Shown here one piece after another: positions 19,430-27,420 of a stretch of DNA of 64,000 bases. This stretch comes from Pseudomonas orientalis (lineage in GTDB: Bacteria > Pseudomonadota > Gammaproteobacteria > Pseudomonadales > Pseudomonadaceae). The stretch spans positions 2,325,001 through 2,389,000 of the forward strand of contig NZ_CP094351.1 in the NCBI RefSeq assembly GCF_022807995.1, given 5' to 3'. Numbering within the stretch: the first letter of the stretch is position 1; each line of letters starts with the position of its first letter. Below the pieces are notes generated by a model. That model had not been told where the DNA came from. It worked only from the letters and a program-made list of their open reading frames with translations, and made no database searches. A program made the position numbers and the translations under genes.

Positions 19430-20851
19430 ATGACAACTGTTGCCTCTCGCCCCAGTGATGCGATGCGGCTTATCGAAGCCTTCCGGCACCGAGATGATCG
19501 CGGCGGTGAAATCCGCCATAACGGCTTGCCGTCCAAATCTGCCGAGGACGCGGCCTTGCACCTCTGGCGAAAGAGCCCGGGGTGGCCGGACAAGAACGGT
19601 GACGGTCACTATGACGTGACCTACGAATTTCGTACCCCGCCCGCCGATAAGGACGCGAGGCGGTTCAACAAGACCGGTTTCACCCACGTTCTTGAAAACC
19701 AGCGCCAACAGACGCGGGCCAGCCTGCAGAGCATTGCCGATGTTGCCAACCTCAGGTTTACCGAAGGGCCGCGAGCCGCAGGCAGCGAAGGCCACATCAC
19801 CCTCGCCAACTTCGGCCAGAGAATCAATGGCAAAGGTCAGCTCTACAACGATACAAGCTATGCCGTGCTGCCCGCGCCAGGCGTTGCCAGCAGCGGTGAC
19901 ATCTGGTTTTGCGTGAACAAGGGCGACAGGTCTGTGGTTGACGCCGCGTTGGGAAATGCGGGCCGCCACACCATCGTCCACGAACTGGGGCATGCCTTGG
20001 GGCTCGCTCACTCCGGCGACTATGACAGGACGCTCAAACAAGAGCAGGTGGGCTATCACGAGGACTCGCAGAGTCACAGCGGCATGAGTTATCGGGGCGA
20101 GCGTACCGGCTATATGCATCATGCGGGCATGCGTTCTTCAGCGCCGCAGCTTGACGATATCAGTGCCTATCAACGCAAGTACGGCGCCAACCACGACACC
20201 CGCAAAGACGACACCACTTACGGATTCAACGCCAATTCGGGCCGGGACTTTCTGAGCGTCAACAGCGCAAAGGATAAAATGGTGGCGGCCATCTGGGACG
20301 GTGGCGGCAACGACACCCTGGATTTTTCCGGCTACACGCAGGTGCAGCGGATCAGCTTGCGGGACGGTACTTTCTCGGATGTCGGCGGCCTCAAGGGCAA
20401 TGTGTCGATTGCTTACGGGGTGACCATCGAAAACGCCATCGGCGGCAGCGGCAACGATTTGATGGTGGGTAACGAGGTGGCCAACCAACTCAGGGGGGGA
20501 GAGGGCGATGACTGGTTATATGGGGCGCAGGGGGCGGACACGCTGTGGGGCGGCGGGGGTAAGGACCTGTTTGTCTACGGACGGATGAGCGATTCGACCC
20601 AGGCCGCGCCCGACCGGATCATGGACTTTGTCAGCGGCGAAGACAGGGTTGATGTATCAGGGGTCAGAGCCTCGCTGGGCATTGAGCGACTGACCTTCGT
20701 CGAAGCATTTTCCGGCGCCATCGGTGAAGCCGTGTTGACTTACAATCCTGTGTTGAAAATGAGCACCCTGGAAATTGGCGCTGCGCCGAATGAGCCGAAC
20801 TTCGTGCTTGTCGTAGAGGGTCAACTGCAGCGCAGTGACATCGTCGGCTGA
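19430..20851 (+). CDS. Secreted serralysin-type zinc metalloprotease (AprA-like)
   Basis: 473 aa from the ATG preceded by AGGAG seven bases upstream; this gives the normal serralysin length. The zinc site is HELGHALGLAHSGDY (HExxHxxGxxH), followed by a Met-turn (SGMSY). The C-terminal part has RTX-type calcium-binding nonapeptides (GGSGNDLMVG, GGEGDDWLYG, GGGGKDLFVYG) and ends in a hydrophobic tail (QLQRSDIVG) like the C-terminal signal read by a type I (AprDEF) exporter. There is no N-terminal signal peptide, as expected. The exporter and inhibitor genes that usually sit beside aprA are absent here, so it may be a second, stand-alone serralysin relying on an exporter encoded elsewhere. Confidence 0.9.
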   Translation: MTTVASRPSDAMRLIEAFRHRDDRGGEIRHNGLPSKSAEDAALHLWRKSPGWPDKNGDGHYDVTYEFRTPPADKDARRFNKTGFTHVLENQRQQTRASLQSIADVANLRFTEGPRAAGSEGHITLANFGQRINGKGQLYNDTSYAVLPAPGVASSGDIWFCVNKGDRSVVDAALGNAGRHTIVHELGHALGLAHSGDYDRTLKQEQVGYHEDSQSHSGMSYRGERTGYMHHAGMRSSAPQLDDISAYQRKYGANHDTRKDDTTYGFNANSGRDFLSVNSAKDKMVAAIWDGGGNDTLDFSGYTQVQRISLRDGTFSDVGGLKGNVSIAYGVTIENAIGGSGNDLMVGNEVANQLRGGEGDDWLYGAQGADTLWGGGGKDLFVYGRMSDSTQAAPDRIMDFVSGEDRVDVSGVRASLGIERLTFVEAFSGAIGEAVLTYNPVLKMSTLEIGAAPNEPNFVLVVEGQLQRSDIVG

Positions 20852-20857
20852 GGCTTT

Positions 20858-22270
20858 TCATGCCTGCGCAACCCGATGCCGCAGCAGCGCTTCGAACACC
20901 CGCTGCGCCCGTGGCTCATCCGTGTGGGCCACATTGAAGCGCATCAAGTCGCGGTGAGCCGGGTCGTAGCCAAACAGCATGCCGGGCGCCAGTACCATGC
21001 TGCGCTTCAGCGCTTGCTGGGCCAGCAGTTCACCATTGACGCCCGGCGGCAGGCGCGCCCAGATAAACATGCCGCCTTCGAAGGCCATCGGCAGTTCGCA
21101 GCCGCAGCGCCTGAGCCATTGCTCGACGCGCCCACCGGCTTCCATCAGGCGCTGGACCATGCGCTTGCGGTGTTTGGCGTAGCTGCCTTCGCTGAGCATG
21201 CGGTATACGATCTGCTCGAACAGCTCCGAGGTCACGCCGCCGCTCATCAACTTCATATTGGTCAGGTTGGCGGCCAGTTGCGGCGCGGCCACCACGTAGC
21301 TGACACGGGTGTTGGCGCTGAGGATTTTCGAGAACCCCGACAGGTAGGTGACTTGATCCAGCCCGGCGACGGCGGCCAGGCGGGGCGGCGGGTTGGGATG
21401 CAGGTCGCCGTAGAGGTCATCCTCGACGATATGGCAGTGGTATTGCTGGGTCAGTTGCAGCAGGCGAAACGCCTGGCTGGGGCTGAAGGAATGGCCCGTC
21501 GGGTTATGCAACACGCTGGTGGTCAGGTACAGGCTGGGCCGATGTTCGGCCAGCAGGCGTTCTAGGGCGGTGAAGTCGAAGCCGTCGGGGCGGCGTTCGA
21601 GTGTCACCACCTTGACGCCATGCAGGGCCAGGTTGGCGTGGAAGTTGAAGTAGCACGGCGCGTCCAGCAGCACCGTGTCGCCGGGACGCGCCAGCAGACG
21701 CATGAGCATGTCCAGGCCTTGCACGGTGTTGGGTGTGGTGATGATCTGTTCAACCGGCACCGACAGGCCCTCGCCGTGGAGTTTCTGTTGCAGCGCCTGG
21801 CGTAACGGCAGCAGCCCGGCCGGCGTGCCGAGCCCGGCGATGCGCAGCGACGGCGCGCGCACCACGCTGCGCATGGCCTGGCGGATCGCTTCGCCGTTCA
21901 GCCAGTCCTCCGGCAAGTGGCCGCCACCGGGGCGCAGTTCACCACTGGCAGTGGCCAGTGGCCGGCGTAATACGCTGAGCAGGTCCTGGGGCAGCAGGTC
22001 GACCCAGGCCACCGACGCCGGGCGTGCGCTGTCCATCGCCACGAAATAGCCACGGCCCTGGCTGGAGGTGAGCAGGTTGCGCCCGCGCAGGCGGTCCAGG
22101 GCTTCATTGAGGGTGAACTTGCTGACACCGAGCATTTCGGTCAGCTCACGCACCGACGGCAACTTGCTGCCGGGCGCCCATTCACCGGCCTCGATGGCCC
22201 GGCTGAACGCCTCCACGATCTGCTGGACCTTGGGTGTGCCTTCCACAAAGGCGATGGCCGATACCAACAT
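20858..22270 (-). CDS. MocR-type (GntR/aminotransferase) PLP-dependent regulator
   Basis: 470 aa. An N-terminal GntR winged helix (VQQIVEAFSRAIEAGEWAPGSKLPSVREL, then TLNEALDRL) is joined to a class I aminotransferase-like domain. The PLP-binding lysine is in SGFSKILS at about residue 315, with HNPTG and EDDLYGD upstream. Such proteins sense amino acids or vitamin B6 and usually regulate a neighbouring gene. The ATG has AAAGGACG before it. It is divergent from the rubredoxin / TIM-barrel / LysE genes, which are its likely targets. The stop lies 7 bases from the convergent serralysin stop. Confidence 0.9.
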   Translation of the reverse strand: MLVSAIAFVEGTPKVQQIVEAFSRAIEAGEWAPGSKLPSVRELTEMLGVSKFTLNEALDRLRGRNLLTSSQGRGYFVAMDSARPASVAWVDLLPQDLLSVLRRPLATASGELRPGGGHLPEDWLNGEAIRQAMRSVVRAPSLRIAGLGTPAGLLPLRQALQQKLHGEGLSVPVEQIITTPNTVQGLDMLMRLLARPGDTVLLDAPCYFNFHANLALHGVKVVTLERRPDGFDFTALERLLAEHRPSLYLTTSVLHNPTGHSFSPSQAFRLLQLTQQYHCHIVEDDLYGDLHPNPPPRLAAVAGLDQVTYLSGFSKILSANTRVSYVVAAPQLAANLTNMKLMSGGVTSELFEQIVYRMLSEGSYAKHRKRMVQRLMEAGGRVEQWLRRCGCELPMAFEGGMFIWARLPPGVNGELLAQQALKRSMVLAPGMLFGYDPAHRDLMRFNVAHTDEPRAQRVFEALLRHRVAQA

Positions 22271-22428
22271 GAAACGTCCTTATGTTTGCCGGTGCTTTTA
22301 CCGGTTAAGTCAGGCCGGATTAGGCATCACTTTACCTGCCTGGCGCAATGCCATTCCCCTAGACTGCGCGCCATCTCGCCAGGAAATGGCGAAATTTCAT
22401 ACACGCGAGCAATGGATTTTGCATTCTC

Positions 22429-22611
22429 ATGAAGACTTATATGTGTGCACCCTGCGGTTTTATGTACGTAGAAGAATTGGGCATTCCGGAGGACGGAATT
22501 CCCGCCGGCACCCCTTGGGAAGAGGTGCCTGAAGACTGGACATGTCCGGATTGCGGCGTGACCAAGGCCGATTTCATGGCCATCGAACTCGCTGAATCTT
22601 TACCCGCCTGA
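22429..22611 (+). CDS. Rubredoxin
   Basis: 60 aa. It has the two rubredoxin iron-binding pairs, CAPCG near the start and CPDCG near residue 40, with the usual EDW before the second. It carries one Fe for electron transfer, often to alkane hydroxylases or to oxygen-detoxifying enzymes; the partner is not obvious here. It is about the standard rubredoxin length. The ATG is supported by position only; the ribosome-binding site is weak. It sits 26 bases before a TIM-barrel gene on the same strand, so the two are probably co-transcribed, divergently from the MocR regulator. Confidence 0.9.
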   Translation: MKTYMCAPCGFMYVEELGIPEDGIPAGTPWEEVPEDWTCPDCGVTKADFMAIELAESLPA

Positions 22612-22637
22612 CCTCCATCAACGAAAGGAATCGCTCC

Positions 22638-23507
22638 ATGGAAAGCAAACTGATCAACCCCGCCGTACCGTTCTGTACCGGTGTGGCCCACCAGAAATAC
22701 CTGGCCGCGGAACAGGGCCTGCAAGCCGCCATCGAAGGGCAGTGCACCCATTGGTATGTGGACGGCAGCCTGTTCGGCGAAATGGCCGACGACTGGACCG
22801 ATGCGCGCATCGAAAGCCTGCAGGCGCAGATCGCTGCCAGCGGCGTCAAGCCAGTGTTCCATGGCAACTTCAAGGCGCCGCTGGGCAGTGACGTCGAGGC
22901 GTTCCGCGTGGCGGCGGTGGCCTATGTCAAGCAAGAGGTCGATATCGCCAGTCGCCTGGGCGCGCCGCTGATCATTCACGGGGGCTGCATCGTCGAGCCG
23001 AAAATGGTGCTCAAGGCCAAGAAAGTCGCGCTGGAGCATTACCTCAAGTCAGTCCAGGAACTGGCCGCTTACGCCGCGACCAAGGGCACGGATATCTACC
23101 TGGAAAACCTGTCCAACTACGTCAACTATCGCCCTTTCCACTACATCTTTACCCATGAGGCGGAATACGCGTTTGTGTTTGAGCGCCTGCAGGCCCACGA
23201 CAACGTGTATTTCTTCCTTGATGCCGGCCACGCCAACATCGAAAACGGCCTGCCGGCGGCAGTGGTGCGCAAGTATCACCACCTGATCAAGGGCATCTCC
23301 TTCAGCAATAACAACGGTGTGCAAGACCAGCATTTCGGCATTCACGACGGCAACTGTGATTACGCCGACGTCATGCAGGCCATTGTCGAAACCAACTGGA
23401 AAGGCCTGGTGGCGTTTGAAACCCGCAACCAGACCGCCAAGGCTGCCCTGGCCGACCTGGCCTTGATGTACCGAGAATCCCTGACGACCGAAATCGCGGT
23501 CGCCTGA
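22638..23507 (+). CDS. Xylose-isomerase-like TIM-barrel protein
   Basis: 289 aa, belonging to the sugar phosphate isomerase/epimerase (AP endonuclease family 2 fold) group. Visible features are barrel-strand motifs with metal-ligand candidates: IIHGGC, DIYLENLSN (Glu), FFLDAGHANIENG (Asp/His), HDGNCDYADV and a late VAFETRNQ. The substrate cannot be read from sequence. The ATG is preceded by CGAAAGGAA. It follows the rubredoxin gene closely and is followed by a LysE exporter, which suggests a small unit dealing with a metabolite whose level is read by the MocR regulator. Confidence 0.78.
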   Translation: MESKLINPAVPFCTGVAHQKYLAAEQGLQAAIEGQCTHWYVDGSLFGEMADDWTDARIESLQAQIAASGVKPVFHGNFKAPLGSDVEAFRVAAVAYVKQEVDIASRLGAPLIIHGGCIVEPKMVLKAKKVALEHYLKSVQELAAYAATKGTDIYLENLSNYVNYRPFHYIFTHEAEYAFVFERLQAHDNVYFFLDAGHANIENGLPAAVVRKYHHLIKGISFSNNNGVQDQHFGIHDGNCDYADVMQAIVETNWKGLVAFETRNQTAKAALADLALMYRESLTTEIAVA

Positions 23508-23578
23508 TGTCATCCAGGGGCGTGCGCCTGTGGCGTACGCTCCGTCGTTGCCGTTCCATCCATTCAAGGTCCCGGACC

Positions 23579-24211
23579 ATGACAAGTGCGTTAACGCTGT
23601 CTTCGTTTCTCTACTTCCTGTTGTTCTGCGCCACCATGACCTTCAGCCCCGGTCCCATGACCCTGCTGCTGTTGAGCCTGGGCTTGAAGGACGGCCTGCG
23701 CAGTTCGATCCCGGCGCAGATCGGCGCCAGTGTGTCGTATCTGATTTCGATCCTGATCTTTGCCGTGGGCTTTTCGGAGCTGATCAAGGGCAACCTCGCG
23801 ATTACCCAGGCCATCCAGTTTGTCGGCGTGGCCTATATCCTTTACCTGGCCTACAAGCAGTGGACCAGCAGCGGCGTGTCGATCGACAAGGCCGGTGCCG
23901 TGGAGGGCTCGCGCAGTCTGTTCGGCAAGGGCCTGCTGACCGGCTTTTCCAACCCCAAGACCATCATCATGTTCAGCGCCGTGTTCCCGCAGTTTGCCGG
24001 GGCGGGTGAGCACAGCTCGGCGGCGGATATCGCCATCCTCGGCCTGACCTTCCTGCTGCTGCAATTTGCCAGCGGCTGCCTGTACTGCTATTTCGGCCAG
24101 CGCATCAAGCACGTGCTGGAAAACCCCCGGCGGCGCGTGCTGTTGCAACGAATCACGGCGGTGATGTTGCTCGGCGTGGCGGTGATGCTGGCACGCGGGT
24201 TTTCCCATTGA
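23579..24211 (+). CDS. LysE/RhtB-family amino-acid exporter
   Basis: 210 aa from the ATG with AAGGT upstream. It shows the family N-terminus FSPGPMTLLLLSLGLKDGLRSS, about six hydrophobic segments, and the central NPKTIIMFSAVFPQF motif. Inner-membrane exporter of amino acids or derivatives. It follows the TIM-barrel gene by 71 bases on the same strand and lies near a MocR regulator, a pairing often seen for amino-acid-responsive export. Substrate unknown. Confidence 0.88.
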   Translation: MTSALTLSSFLYFLLFCATMTFSPGPMTLLLLSLGLKDGLRSSIPAQIGASVSYLISILIFAVGFSELIKGNLAITQAIQFVGVAYILYLAYKQWTSSGVSIDKAGAVEGSRSLFGKGLLTGFSNPKTIIMFSAVFPQFAGAGEHSSAADIAILGLTFLLLQFASGCLYCYFGQRIKHVLENPRRRVLLQRITAVMLLGVAVMLARGFSH

Positions 24212-24288
24212 CGCGGGGAACTTGGTTGCGGTCCGTTTAGTGGGGTAGGGTGTGGCGGCACCCCTTCAACAAAAACAAGGATCGGTTC

Positions 24289-25518
24289 ATGCTCTTCACC
24301 TTCCCCCGTACCCTTCTGGCCGCCACCCTGGCCTTGTCCTTCGCCCTGCCGGCCTACAGCGCCGAACCCCACAAACAGATCCAGGCGGACGCCGAACAGT
24401 ACAAGGCCGAGGCCCTGAAACTGCTGGAACGCCTGGTGAATATCGACTCCGGCTCCGGTTACGAGCCGGGCTTGACCCAGGTGCGCGAGATTGCCGTGGA
24501 TGAATTGAAACAGCTGGGTTTCAGTATCCAGTTGGTGCCGGACAAGGCCGCCAACAACAGCCATGTGGTCGCCACCCTCAAGGGCACCGGCAAAGCCAAA
24601 ATCCTGTTGATGGCGCACATGGACACCGTGTTCAAGGAAGGTTCGGCCGCCGAACGCCCGTTCCACATCAAGGACGGCCGCGCCTATGGCCCCGGCGTGA
24701 TGGACGACAAAGGTGGCATCGTCGCCGGCATCTACGCGCTGAAAGTCCTGAAAAACCAGGGTTTCAAGGACTATGCGCAGATCACTTTCCTGCTCGATGC
24801 CAGCGAAGAAACCGGCTCCGATGCCGCTTCCGAACTGATCCGTACCACCGCCAAGGGCCATGACGTGACCCTCAACCTGGAACCCGGCCGCCCAGCCGAC
24901 GGCCTGGTGGTCTGGCGCAAAGGCAGTGCCACCGCCGTGGTCGAAGTCAAAGGCAAAGCCGCCCACGCTGGCGTCGCGCCCGAATTGGGGCGCAACGCCG
25001 CCATGGAAGTTGCGCACCAAATCCTGCAATTGGGCAAGCTGGGGGACGAAGAAAAGAAAACTACCATCAACTTCACCGTGCTCAAGGCCGGCGACCGCAC
25101 CAACGTCATCCCCGACCAGGCCACCGCCAAGGCCGACGTGCGCGCGGCGTTACCGGAAGAGTTCGACCGCATCGAGAAAGACCTGGCGCGGGTTTCAGCC
25201 GACAAACTGATTCCCGAAACGGAAGTGAAGACCAGCCTGCAACGCGGGCTGCCGCCGATGCCGCAAACGGCGGAGTCGGACAAACTCGTCGCGATTGCCC
25301 AGGGCATCTACGGGGAGTTGGGCAAAACCCTGACCATCGAAGGCAGCGGCGGCGCGGCGGATGCAAGCTTGTCGGCCGGGGTAGGCACGCCGACGCTGGA
25401 CGGGTTTGGGATCGTGGGCGGGAATATTCATACGCCCGAGGAATATGCCGAGGTGGAGAGTGTGGTGCCTCGGGTTTATTTGTTGAGTCGGATGATTATG
25501 GAGTTGGCCAAGCGTTGA
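24289..25518 (+). CDS. Periplasmic M20 metallopeptidase (glutamate carboxypeptidase / CPG2-like)
   Basis: 409 aa from the ATG with AAGGA upstream. A signal peptide (FALPAYSA before EPHK, about residue 24) points to the periplasm. Zinc ligands are visible: MAHMDTV (His110, Asp112), GVMDDKGG, DASEETGSD (Glu-Glu) and a late GGNIHTPEEY (His). A dimerisation domain starts around AHAGVAPELGRNA. The family removes C-terminal glutamate from folates or peptides. It stands at the end of a same-strand run after lysE, with about 77 bases between. Confidence 0.88.
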   Translation: MLFTFPRTLLAATLALSFALPAYSAEPHKQIQADAEQYKAEALKLLERLVNIDSGSGYEPGLTQVREIAVDELKQLGFSIQLVPDKAANNSHVVATLKGTGKAKILLMAHMDTVFKEGSAAERPFHIKDGRAYGPGVMDDKGGIVAGIYALKVLKNQGFKDYAQITFLLDASEETGSDAASELIRTTAKGHDVTLNLEPGRPADGLVVWRKGSATAVVEVKGKAAHAGVAPELGRNAAMEVAHQILQLGKLGDEEKKTTINFTVLKAGDRTNVIPDQATAKADVRAALPEEFDRIEKDLARVSADKLIPETEVKTSLQRGLPPMPQTAESDKLVAIAQGIYGELGKTLTIEGSGGAADASLSAGVGTPTLDGFGIVGGNIHTPEEYAEVESVVPRVYLLSRMIMELAKR

Positions 25519-25529
25519 GTTCATGCACC

Positions 25530-25660
25530 TGTGGTGAGGGAGCTTGCTCCCGCTGGGCTGCGTAGCAGCCCTGGAACCAATACTTCCAACCTGTCTGAAC
25601 CAGCGCATTGCCCCTGCTTGGGGCCGCTTCGCGGACGGACGCAAGCAAGCCCGCTCGTCA
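25530..25660. repeat. Degenerate REP-like intergenic sequence
   Basis: The stretch begins TGGTGAGGGAGCTTGCTCCC and continues with CTGGGCTGCGTAGCAGCCC (a short hairpin), then GGGGCCGCTTCGCGGACG and a GCAAGCAAGCCCGCTCG tail. This pattern of degraded REP-family palindromes is common downstream of Pseudomonas genes. It follows the carboxypeptidase and probably acts as a transcription boundary. Part of the 609-base gap up to 26127; the rest holds the immunity remnant and AT-rich sequence in which I see no gene. Confidence 0.6.
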
Positions 25661-25668
25661 TGGGGTTA

Positions 25669-25838
25669 TTAAGTTGATTGTCTTTGCGGCTGGCTTTTTG
25701 GAGGTCGTCTTCACAGAGTCGTTGACGAGTCAGTAGATGTCGAATAAGAAACTTCGAAGATTGGTTGTTTTGGTTTCGTTACAAACCAATTTTTCCGTAT
25801 CTTTCATAAAGTTTATGTTGATAGCGCTCCTAATGTAA
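25669..25838 (-). pseudogene. Decayed 3' end of a second immunity gene
   Basis: The minus-strand reading aligns with the C-terminus of the intact immunity protein at 26995-27414. The remnant gives NETKTTNLRSFLFDIY, then a stop, then LVNDSVKTTS; the intact protein has NKTEIVDLRGFFADIYRLANEVWKDD. The in-frame TGA replaces the codon after DIY, and similarity fades upstream. So this is a broken paralogue, left after an earlier toxin tip was replaced or duplicated. Base composition is AT-rich, as in the rest of this locus. Confidence 0.7.
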
Positions 25839-26127
25839 GATGTTAGGCTCGTAAGGGTTGCTCATAATTGTTCAGTATTTTTCCTTGAGCAGCACGTTGT
25901 AAGATTTTTCAATTTTATTGACTTGATCTTGTTATCGATGGCGTAATGCGGTATGGGGTTGGGTAGTGGACTAGATATAGATATTTGCAGGTGTACGCAT
26001 TTTTTGTAAAACATTAGTGCACACTGGCAGTGTGTGTTACAGGTCTATATGCAAGAATCCGCGAATTTAATCTGACTATACGTACTTTGATGCGGGACTG
26101 ACGATCGTAATAATTGTAAGGGTAAAA

Positions 26128-26784
26128 ATGAAAACTCCATTTCTTTTAACAGTTGTTGAGCACGAGCGAACTACCTCACTACGCGAACGCATGCGGACTG
26201 CAGGTTGCGTGTTTGAGTTTGTGGTGTTTTCTCCAAAGCTTAATACTACCATGGATGAATTTATGCATCGGCAAGCTTTATTAGGTATGGAATACTATCA
26301 GGGCGCTGCATTCAAAACTCCGGAATTGGCCAAAACAGGCGACTATCTTCCTTCTCAATATGCTCCGATAAAAAATTGGAATTGGGATGTGGAGAGCGCG
26401 GTGGCTACGCCACTAACCTTGGCTGAAGTTAAAAACCTGACAAGTATGCAAAAAAATGAGCCAGGTCCGACTGCGCTTTACGAGGCTTTCTGCCACCCAC
26501 CTTATAGCGCGCGATTTAAAAAAGGCGAAAGTGAGGCTCAGTCTGTCTATTGTGAGTGGCTGCAGTTGCTTGGTATCGAGGCTCAGGATGACGTCGTGGT
26601 CATAAATTGGGTGGATGCATACGAGGAAAAATGGGGGCGACGACGAGATGGCAGTATGCCGGTGGAGCGACCTTGGGGTGAATTTTTCGAATGGGGGTTG
26701 GAATGGTGGGGCATTTGGTGTCTGACTGTCTGGAATCCTAGGAAACAGACACTAAGTGTGTTGGTTGCAAGCACTTCAGATTAA
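26128..26784 (+). CDS. Hypothetical protein, possibly an orphan immunity protein
   Basis: 218 aa, family not recognised. The ATG is preceded by TAAGGG. It has no signal peptide and no obvious membrane segment. It is rich in aromatic residues (NWNWDV, GEFFEWGLEWWGIWCLTVWNP near the C-terminus) and is acidic in places. Base composition is lower in G+C than in the flanking core genes. It lies between an immunity-gene remnant and an Rhs toxin/immunity pair, on the opposite strand. Such small, AT-rich, soluble-looking genes at Rhs loci are often immunity proteins or recently acquired cargo, but this one has no sequence evidence for that role beyond position. Confidence 0.72.
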   Translation: MKTPFLLTVVEHERTTSLRERMRTAGCVFEFVVFSPKLNTTMDEFMHRQALLGMEYYQGAAFKTPELAKTGDYLPSQYAPIKNWNWDVESAVATPLTLAEVKNLTSMQKNEPGPTALYEAFCHPPYSARFKKGESEAQSVYCEWLQLLGIEAQDDVVVINWVDAYEEKWGRRRDGSMPVERPWGEFFEWGLEWWGIWCLTVWNPRKQTLSVLVASTSD

Positions 26785-26805
26785 TTTTTTAACCCTTCTA
26801 TCGCC

Positions 26806-26825
26806 GCCCGCAGCAGATAGCGGGC
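26806..26825. terminator. Weak hairpin after the 218-aa gene
   Basis: GCCCGC and GCGGGC are separated by eight bases, about 20 bases after the stop codon. No immediate T-run follows (the nearest, ATTTTTT, is about 15 bases on), so it is only a possible terminator. A second hairpin, GGGCTGC-TTT-GCAGCCC, lies at 26924-26940. Confidence 0.35.
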
Positions 26826-26994
26826 ACGCTTGCTTGATGTATTTTTTATGATATCTTCGAGGATGGTCGTATACCTCTAAAGACCGACTATTTTAACTCA
26901 CCTTAAAATCTATTTCCGGATTTGGGCTGCTTTGCAGCCCAGGGCGAACATTTACTACAAGGAAAGGTATTGTCTTGCAGGAGTGTTTTTGATT

Positions 26995-27414
26995 TTACCA
27001 AGTTGATTGATCTTCGAGGCTAGCCTTTTCGAGATCGTCTTTCCAGACCTCGTTGGCGAGTCGGTAGATGTCGGCGAAGAAACCTCGAAGGTCGACTATT
27101 TCTGTTTTATTCCAGGCCATAGTAATGTATTTGTCTGGATCGTCCTCAAAGTAAGATTGGAAATTGAAATTTACGGTGTTTAAGGCGAAGGATAAACTTT
27201 CCATTAATTTGTATTTGTGTCGATAGGAAAGTTTTTTGTATGGGTCTAAGCAGTATTTTAGTATGAGGTTTTCTCTGTCTTTACTGTTATTGGGGTTGTA
27301 GAGAGCGAGTTCTTTTCCCTTCGTTTCTTCCCTGTCATAAATATCAAAAATTCCCACAAAGTAGTAAAGGCTGGCGTCGAATGGGACGGTGTCGGAGCCG
27401 GGGTGATATAACAT
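26995..27414 (-). CDS. Immunity protein for the Rhs toxin tip
   Basis: 139 aa, AT-rich, no signal peptide. It starts 6 bases after the Rhs stop codon; its Shine-Dalgarno sequence (AAGGA) overlaps the last Rhs codons, so the two are translationally coupled. That placement directly after a variable Rhs tip is the classic position of the cognate immunity gene, which would bind the tip in the cytoplasm and protect the producer. Family not recognised. Visible sequence: an acidic, aromatic-rich protein (FQSYFEDDPDKYITMAWN). A decayed paralogue of its C-terminus lies about 1.2 kb further on. Confidence 0.82.
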   Translation of the reverse strand: MLYHPGSDTVPFDASLYYFVGIFDIYDREETKGKELALYNPNNSKDRENLILKYCLDPYKKLSYRHKYKLMESLSFALNTVNFNFQSYFEDDPDKYITMAWNKTEIVDLRGFFADIYRLANEVWKDDLEKASLEDQSTW

Positions 27415-27420
27415 TTGCTG

